64,000 nt of DNA from Pinus tabuliformis (taxonomy: Eukaryota > Streptophyta > Pinopsida > Pinales > Pinaceae), in the NCBI GenBank assembly GCA_031772625.1, contig CM062820.1, positions 87,960,069 through 88,024,068 of the forward strand. The letters are read 5' to 3'. Shown here in pieces: positions 58,025 through 64,000 of the stretch. Below the pieces are notes generated by a model, which saw only the letters and a list, made by a program, of their open reading frames with translations, had not been told where the DNA came from and searched no databases. Position 1 is the stretch's first letter; each line of letters begins with the position of its first letter. Position numbers and translations under genes: made by a program.

Positions 58025-58524
58025 TGTAATATTCCTTTTTTAATATGGTCAAGATGGATGGTATTTGAACATGGTATTTTGTCGTGGTATTTTTCCATGG
58101 TATTTAGCTTCCTTTTTTAGAGAAAATAATAAAATAAAGGCTTCTAGAGGGTCCTTCAAGCCTATAAAAGGGGAGAGGAGTAGGGTGTTTGGTCATCCTG
58201 AGTTTGTCTATCTTATTTTGTTTTGTTGAGAATGACATGGCCAGTTCTAGTTTGATCCCCAGATGAAAACCTCGCGATGAATTTTTCTGGTGGATCTACT
58301 CAATATTCACAAGTGTGCTTTATTGTCTTATATTAGTATTTTCATGAGTATTCATGCATTCCATTGGTAGGGGTGTCAATATTATTTGTATGGGCATGTA
58401 TCATTTTTACAGTTATTAAGATAAATTAGTTGTTGCCTTTTTTACCCCTTTGTGCTTCATGTTTTTAGTAAAGAACACTTTAGTTAGAACTCTATATTGT
58501 ACCAAATATATTGAAAATCTTGTA
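58025..58524 (+). repeat. LTR-like direct repeat, right copy
   Basis: Starts TGTAATATTCC and ends ATCTTGTA, and aligns with 37179-37711. It contains a clear TATA box at 58163-58170. Confidence 0.75.
58163..58170 (+). promoter_or_regulatory. TATA box within the LTR-like repeat
   Basis: TATAAAAG follows TTCAAGCC about 140 bases into the repeat. The left copy has a related TATCAAAAG. The position fits the U3 promoter of an LTR. Confidence 0.55.
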
Positions 58525-58536
58525 GTTTGGGATTCT

Positions 58537-59033
58537 TCAAGGAAAACTACTCTGAATTTCTTCTTCAGTTTCACCTACTTAACCCTTGCACCATCCTGCT
58601 AATTTTGGGTTCAGGTTTAGTATTTTTCTCCCACCAGCCTTTTCATTTATTTTTACTATCTTTATCTCCCATGGTCCATTTCTAAAATGAACTTCCACCC
58701 ATGACATTTATCTCCAGTTATGTATATTTTTTTTAGTTGTCTGTTTAGCCAACATTTCCTACTGTATGAAAAAATGAATAAATTTGTCTTTGTTGTTTTT
58801 CACCCTTCTTGGGAATAGCTAATTCCAACTATTTTCTTGGTAGTTGAGATTCTAATCTCTTCACATGATAGCCTTTAATATATTGCCAAGAATAATAATA
58901 CAAAACAATTTTATTTCTATTATACAAAATAAGTAGTTACGTTGTCGTAATATATTACTTGTCCTAGTTGGATTTTCAGTGACGGATCTAATATAAAAGT
59001 CACAAAAGAGACAATTTTATAAGGGTTATCATC
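58537..59033 (-). repeat. Second copy of the minus-strand gypsy LTR
   Basis: Aligns with about 31720-32211 in the same orientation (shared words CTTCCACCCATGA, CCAACATTTCCTA and CTCTTCACATGATAGCC). It directly adjoins the right LTR-like repeat. It may be the severed remainder of that element's 5' LTR or an independent solo LTR. Confidence 0.75.
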
Positions 59034-59096
59034 ACAATGTGACAATCATTGTCGTAATATTACATAATATTGCAATTTATTCAATGTCACATTGCA
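59034..59096. repeat. Short inverted repeat
   Basis: CAATGTGACA near 59035 is mirrored by TGTCACATTG near 59087, around an AT-rich centre with TAATATTACATAATATT, so the stretch can form a stem. Confidence 0.6.
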
Positions 59097-59104
59097 ACAT
59101 TACA

Positions 59105-59745
59105 AAATTAGGATTTAATATAAGAGATAATATTGGGTTTAATATTATAGTTTATAATATTAGGATTTATAATATTTAATCCAATATTAGGGTTTAATAT
59201 TGAGTTTATCATATTAAGTCTAATATTACGATTATAATATTTGATTTTTTAATATTATGGTTTATAATATTACGTTTAATACTAGGGTTTGTAATATTTG
59301 GTTTAATGCTGAGTTTATAATATTGTGATTAATATTAGGGTTTATAATATTAACATTTATAATATTGGGTTTAATATTGAATCTATAATATTGTTTTTAA
59401 TACTAGGATTTACAATATTGGGTTTAGTATTAGTATTTTTAATATCAGGTTTATGATATTACGATTTATAATATTGGGTTTAATATGAGAGTTTAATGTT
59501 AGGTTTATAATATGTCCCAAGGGGTAGTTAAATTGTTGATCAAAGTAATTTGAGTCCTAAGAGATCCAAGGTTAAAATCCTATAAGTTGTGACCTAGTTT
59601 ATAGAGAGGAGGATGGGTCATAGACCCCTAGATGTTTACTCGTAGCCACGTGTCATGTGAATTTTGAGGTTCCTCTATTGGGTTTAATGATAGAGTTTAA
59701 TATCAGGGTTTATAAGATTTGGTTTAATATTAGATTCTATAATAT
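59105..59745. repeat. AT-rich minisatellite of TTTATAATATT / GGGTTTAATATT units
   Basis: About 40 degenerate units of roughly 13-16 bases alternate between GGTTTAATATT and GGTTTATAATATT. A unique stretch at about 59515-59670 interrupts the array, which resumes after it. The AGGGTTTA words are reminiscent of the plant telomere repeat but the unit is not TTTAGGG. Confidence 0.85.
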
Positions 59746-60902
59746 TGACATTATATATTGCATATCAACTTCATTTACTAATGTAGTTTTGCATGTGCTT
59801 GATGTATGCCTATTGGTATATATAGACCATATTTATTAATGCGTTTGTGCTAATATTAAACAGTAAGATAAAAAATGTTACTAATTCATTTTAAATCTAA
59901 TTTATATTTATGGTTTAAAAACTTTAAAAAATAATTAGTTAACATTGTTAAAACAGCTTTCTTAATTCATATTAAGATAATTGTTATTCTTTAATAAACC
60001 CATCTCCACACACTTCGTTGAAGAAATAGTCAAAACCTGGACTTCAATTAAGAACTAGTTACATTCGACGACATCAATTTAAAAATAAGGGTGTCTTAAA
60101 GAAGAGAGATTATTATACCTGTCACACTCATCATATTATGCATTAGTTTTTTTATTTTTAAACCAAGTATTACATTGCCTTTGACAAAAAAAAATGTAGT
60201 TTCTCCATAGTTTAACATTATGGATAGAATTTTATTATTTTTTATTAATATTTAAAAATTATTTATCTATAATATGATTGGTTTAGGTCTTATTCTATAT
60301 TGATTATTACTACAGGCTTTGCAAAATACAATACTATGTGGATAACTGCCATAAATTTCCACTTAAACAGGGATTATGCTAAGTAGAACACTTGTTCTTA
60401 TCCATTTTTTATGCAAAAAATTGCTTAAATTATGTTTGGAAGTAATTGATGATAAATATGTTATTTTTTCCCTTCCAAGTTTAAGAAAAAAAATCACTAC
60501 ACAAATTTCTAAAATTGATGCATGAATATTACAATTATATCCATAAATTATGGCAGAAAATATGAAAGACAACTATACACATGCATTATTTTGTGTAATG
60601 GCTATAATAAGACCTTTAAGTTACAATTCAATTAAATGTTTGAAAATTAGTTTTTAGATAATATTTAAAAATAAATATGTATTTTTAGAAGCTAAGCACT
60701 ATATATTGCATTAGTGAATACTAAATTAATAATGATCTACAAACAAATTGATTATTAGAATATTTCCTTGCTAAGAACAAATAATAACAAAATGACATCT
60801 TATTAACTATTTATTAATTAAAATGTAATTTAATTATTTGTTTTATACTAAATATTATTAATTAGCAAATTCAAAATTAATAAATATTGTTATTTAACCA
60901 AT
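59746..60902. other. No gene seen
   Basis: Very AT-rich DNA without tandem structure, element ends or coding frames that can be supported. Confidence 0.5.
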
Positions 60903-61235
60903 TTAAAATTTTACTAGTGAAATTAAATAACTTTATAAATAAACAAATACAATGGGATAAATTCATTAATAATTAAGTGAAAATTAAGTTAAATCATAAA
61001 TTTTTATTTAATATATATTAAAAATCATTAGATAATTAAAAAAATTAATGTAGATTCACTTAATTATTTTAAAAATAAAAACCACTGATTGTATTATTGT
61101 TTATTACAAAATTTAGTTTAAACACATGAAAATAAAATGAATCTTAACCAATAAATTAAATTAGAATAAAAAATTATATAATTTTACTTAAAATGAATAA
61201 AAAAATTAGCAAAAAATTATTAATATCAATGGTGT
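60903..61235. repeat. AT-rich dispersed repeat, undisrupted copy
   Basis: The left part (to about 60950) matches 1-58 and the right part (from AATGGGATAAA at 60951) matches 20923-21240. It therefore represents the target of the outer LTR element without the insertion. Confidence 0.8.
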
Positions 61236-62280
61236 TTGCCCATCGATAATAGATATAATATCAATGGTGTCTGATCTAAAATGGTCATATGTCAAACTGA
61301 TGTAGAATTGATTAATGCCATTAATGAATAGAATGTTAACTGAAAGTGTTGAAACCGTGAGAATTGCTTGGGAAGAAATACTTTACGATAGATGATAAAA
61401 ATAAGCAAGATGCAAAAATAGAAGTGAAAACAGAAAATACATAGTGATACCAAATAGCAAGATTGATTATGGAGTTCCTCCCTGATGGACTATTTCTCCG
61501 GGTCTGCTTTCAAGATGGGTGACCACTTTATTAGGATTGATTCCGAAGAGGTTGATTAAATAGCAAATTGACCAAATTGAATGTGCACGCAGACACTTCT
61601 AGTCACTGTCATGAGAAATATCTCTGAACCAGCTTTCCAACACCTGTCACGGTTCCCAATTCTGACACTGAATGCTCTTGTTACAATGAAAACAAAACAA
61701 CCTCTAACCTCCAGAATCTGCACACAAAACTTCAAAACCACTCTAATTCTCTTCAATGAGAAAAATAGCCTTTTAAAACCCTACAAGTGCACTCTAACCT
61801 CCTTAGGTTGAGTTCGGGATGAATGAGCTGCAATTAGGGTTTGTTTTCCCTCGGCCTTGTCATTATTTGACAGCATAAGATAACTTGCATGGTCGTTGAA
61901 TTAGTTTAAATGACAATAATAACCAAAACCCAAAAATAAAATTTATTATAAATCAAAACCGTTGGCAGCCAGATACCCGGGCATAGGAGCGCTAAGAGTG
62001 CATGTGAACAGGTGTTTATAACCATTTACGGTAACCTCGAGGCCGGCGGTTCCGGTGACTCACTCATTGACTGTTCCCATGTGCGGTAACAATTGGTGGT
62101 TATTCTAGCAGTTCCACTCACATTTCGGTGGTCCCGATGATAGTTCTGTCGTGGTATACACATAAAGTTGTTCACATTGCCGATGTAGTTACAGTTAACT
62201 CTTGGCAGTTGACTGCCACCACGATTGCTCACATGGCCCCACTACAGTTTATTCCCCACGTGGTTAGGCCCGCGGTTTAT
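61236..62280. other. Unassigned; locally GC-richer stretch, possible minus-strand LTR
   Basis: Two adjacent ATATCAATGGTGT words mark the left side (61230-61275). From about 61960 to 62270 the DNA is richer in G and C, with recurrent CGGT/ACCG and GCGGTAAC/GGTTATT words. The minus strand has a TTTTAAAAGG box near 61770. These features could be an LTR of the minus-strand element whose pol lies to the right, but no second copy is present in the window to prove it. Confidence 0.3.
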
Positions 62281-62640
62281 GACTGATATATATTATTTGT
62301 ATGTTTTTCAATGGTTTTATTACATAGAATTGTAATAGCTTGAATGGGTTTTATATAGGTTTAATTTATTTGTAATACATGGGTTTAGGTTTAGGTTGAT
62401 GGTTTTAGACTTAGGATTAATGTATTTAAAATACATTTGATTTGTAATGTATGGTTTTTATATGGTTTTTTTAATGTATTCCAAATGTGTTTTAATACAT
62501 GGGTATGGTTGTAGGTTTGGTTTAGGGTTTAGATTAGGCTTGCATTTGATTTGTACCATAGATTTTTAGGGCTAGGACTTAGGTTTAGATTTTAGTCATT
62601 AGGACTTTACATCCTTTTGTTTTTAAAACAACCCCTTATA
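62281..62640. repeat. Low-complexity GGTTTA / TAATACATGG region
   Basis: Degenerate repetition of GGTTTTAT, TAATGTATT, TACATGGGTTTAGG and similar words. No gene. Confidence 0.6.
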
Positions 62641-62659
62641 TCAAATTGTCACAAAGTGA

Positions 62660-62830
62660 CATTTGCGACAATCATCACATGATAACGACAACCAAACCTT
62701 GCAAAATGGATGACAAACCCATGTAGACACCAAATCCTACAAGACATATGACAATCACATATCGATGACCAAATCCTGGCAGAACTGACGACAACCACAT
62801 GTCGACAACCAGGTATCAAACCATGTTCGT
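62660..62830. repeat. Degenerate repeat with units of about 39 bp
   Basis: About four units of the form TGACAAxCACATxTCGAxxACCAAATCCTGGCA, starting near 62670, 62710, 62748 and 62788. Confidence 0.6.
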
Positions 62831-63081
62831 TGAACATCATGAAAACCATATAAATTATTGGACAACCTGAATCATAAACATCATTGTCAAAGCTGACGAC
62901 ACCAGGCTAAATGTTAATGACAAAATTGGCGAAGTTGATATAGTTCAAGACCTCATCGACCAATGATCATTTGATGATCACTTCGATGTTGAACTACTAA
63001 AGACTCCGCTCATGCTAGAATGACAAGATCCTCCTAGATCAATCCTCTCCACTTGAAATCTTTTGGACCACAAAAGTTTGA

Positions 63082-64000
63082 CTAGACAGATAGGAAATGA
63101 GGGTAGAGCTCCCTCACTCTCCACTTTGCCCTGATGATGTACCAATACATTCGATCAACCACCTCAAAGTGATGACCCTGATGATGCTGATTATGACACA
63201 TTTTGAATCGGTGACCTATTCCATCCATCTGCAGTATGAACAACTTTCGAATATGGTTAAACAACCTATTATGAACATGGCAAATGACTTCTTTCCATGA
63301 AATGCCATGAATTAGTGATTCATTATCATCTTTGAAAATAGTCTCTACAGGATATTGTTCAATACCATTGACATGTATTAACAATCTATATTGAGGAATG
63401 ACAGAGACAATCAAAGACATTTTTGACATCAAACCAGCTACTTGACTTGATATACTTTCCTGATTCTTGATTACTAAGTGAACTTGTTGTAATAAACCCA
63501 TTAAACTGTAACGTGAAAACTGCTACAACTTAGTTTGGTTTTGAAAGTATAGAAATGGTTGTTGGTTCATTTGAATCATTGTTTCCTTATTCATTAAATG
63601 ATGTTTCCATTGATTAGCACTTTCCCTTGATGCATAAGTTTCCCTTAGATATATTGGATGCTTTGACACTACTTTAGAAAAGGCTTTGACATGAAAACAA
63701 ATAGGCTTCCTCTCCACTTGAAAAGAGGCTTCTAAATTCTTTGAAACACGAATTGGCACCACAATACAAGAGAAATTTAACACTGACTTTCCCCAATAAT
63801 AACTTGCATCCCTGTAACTTATAACTTCCAGACTTGGACTGAATTGATTCATTCTGACATTAGGAAAAGGAGCTTTAGGCATCATCTGTAATTCATGTTG
63901 TATTTCTTGCTTGTGAGTAAGATGTTTGGTTTGTTTAAATGGAATTAGAAAAGTTTCTACCTCTTTGATCAAAGTATCTTTAAGCTGAGACTCATAACTT
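63082..64000 (-). pseudogene. Retroelement pol fragment (RNase H side), minus strand, cut by window edge
   Basis: The open stretch at 63972-63523 reads VISYRDASYYWGKSVL, RKPICFHVKAFSKVV and YLRETYASRESANQWKHHLM, which fit the RNase H blocks of LTR-retrotransposon pol (DAS..GxGAVL, then the PI..SKAFSK block and the WKHYL block). The second stretch at 63501-63082 starts with LLQQVHLVIKNQ, the usual RNase H end, and continues toward a His-rich part (HNQHHQGHHFEV) that may be the integrase zinc region. The family is probably Ty3/gypsy. It is broken, and its upstream part lies beyond the window. Confidence 0.6.

Larger units (their letters stand above)
37179..58524 (+). mobile_element. Possible composite LTR element bracketing host gene relics
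   Basis: Two LTR-like direct repeats of about 500 bp, the left one followed by a primer-binding site and the right one preceded by a GCTTGAGGGCAAGC/purine-rich stretch, enclose about 20.3 kb. No clear gag-pol is seen inside. Instead there are a SABATH methyltransferase pseudogene, PPR pseudogene fragments and a tandem array. The flanking five bases do not match (TCCTC and GTTTG). Either it is one old element swollen by later insertions and duplications, or the two repeats are separate copies of the same LTR family. The one-element reading is a hypothesis. Confidence 0.4.

Noticed and set aside
59105-59745. Interstitial telomere tract
   Set aside because: AGGGTTTA words occur, but there is no run of TTTAGGG units. 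The period and unit differ, so it is called a minisatellite instead.
1-64000. CRISPR arrays, bacterial operons, rRNA or tRNA genes
   Set aside because: No regularly spaced short direct repeats with unique spacers, no ribosome-binding-site-led gene clusters and no conserved RNA gene signatures were seen. The content is that of a plant nuclear genome.

Overview
The window looks like nuclear DNA of a seed plant with a large genome, most likely a gymnosperm. It is AT-rich, has almost no intact genes, and is packed with nested LTR retrotransposon fossils of the Ty3/gypsy chromovirus type. It also carries plant-specific gene relics: a pentatricopeptide-repeat (PPR) gene with E/E+ motifs and a SABATH methyltransferase. 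No tRNA, rRNA, CRISPR or bacterial-type operon was seen. The organism call is an inference from repeat content and protein families, not from a species-diagnostic sequence.

Layout. (1) About 59-20922 is a two-level nest. An old element with very long LTRs (about 3.4 kb) lies at 59-20922, and its 5' LTR was split by a younger chromovirus at 241-10274 (2.0-kb LTRs, gag-pol with a chromodomain). Both pre-insertion sites can be read elsewhere in the window: the undisrupted LTR at about 17740-17770 and the paralogous target repeat at about 60903-61235. (2) 21387-24942 is a short non-autonomous LTR element with 181-bp LTRs and a perfect 5-bp target duplication. (3) 24943-27563 is mostly unassigned. 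(4) 27573-31385 is a Mutator-like DNA transposon with 114-bp terminal inverted repeats differing at one base and a perfect 9-bp target duplication. It is the youngest-looking element here and carries an open frame of 164 codons. (5) 31650-35853 is a minus-strand Ty3/gypsy fossil (gag, RT, integrase). (6) Two LTR-like direct repeats at 37179-37711 and 58025-58524 bracket about 20 kb. That interval holds a SABATH methyltransferase pseudogene, a scrambled and duplicated PPR pseudogene, a tandem array of units of about 1.19 kb (43676-51098), and unassigned sequence. (7) 58525-59033 repeats the LTR of the minus-strand element. (8) 59105-59745 is an AT-rich minisatellite built on TTTAATATT/AGGGTTTA-like words. 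(9) 61236-64000 holds a locally GC-richer stretch, short imperfect repeats, and a minus-strand retroelement pol fragment that runs off the right edge.

How the parts work together. There is no functional gene neighbourhood. The window records successive insertions: the old long-LTR element, then the chromovirus inside it, with the MULE arriving late on the evidence of its nearly identical ends. Local tandem duplication acted on LTRs, on the PPR relic and on its downstream sequence. The most unusual items are the young MULE with an open frame starting inside its inverted repeat, the 1.19-kb array that appears to have grown from the 3' side of a PPR gene, and the presence of both ancestral empty sites within the same 64 kb.
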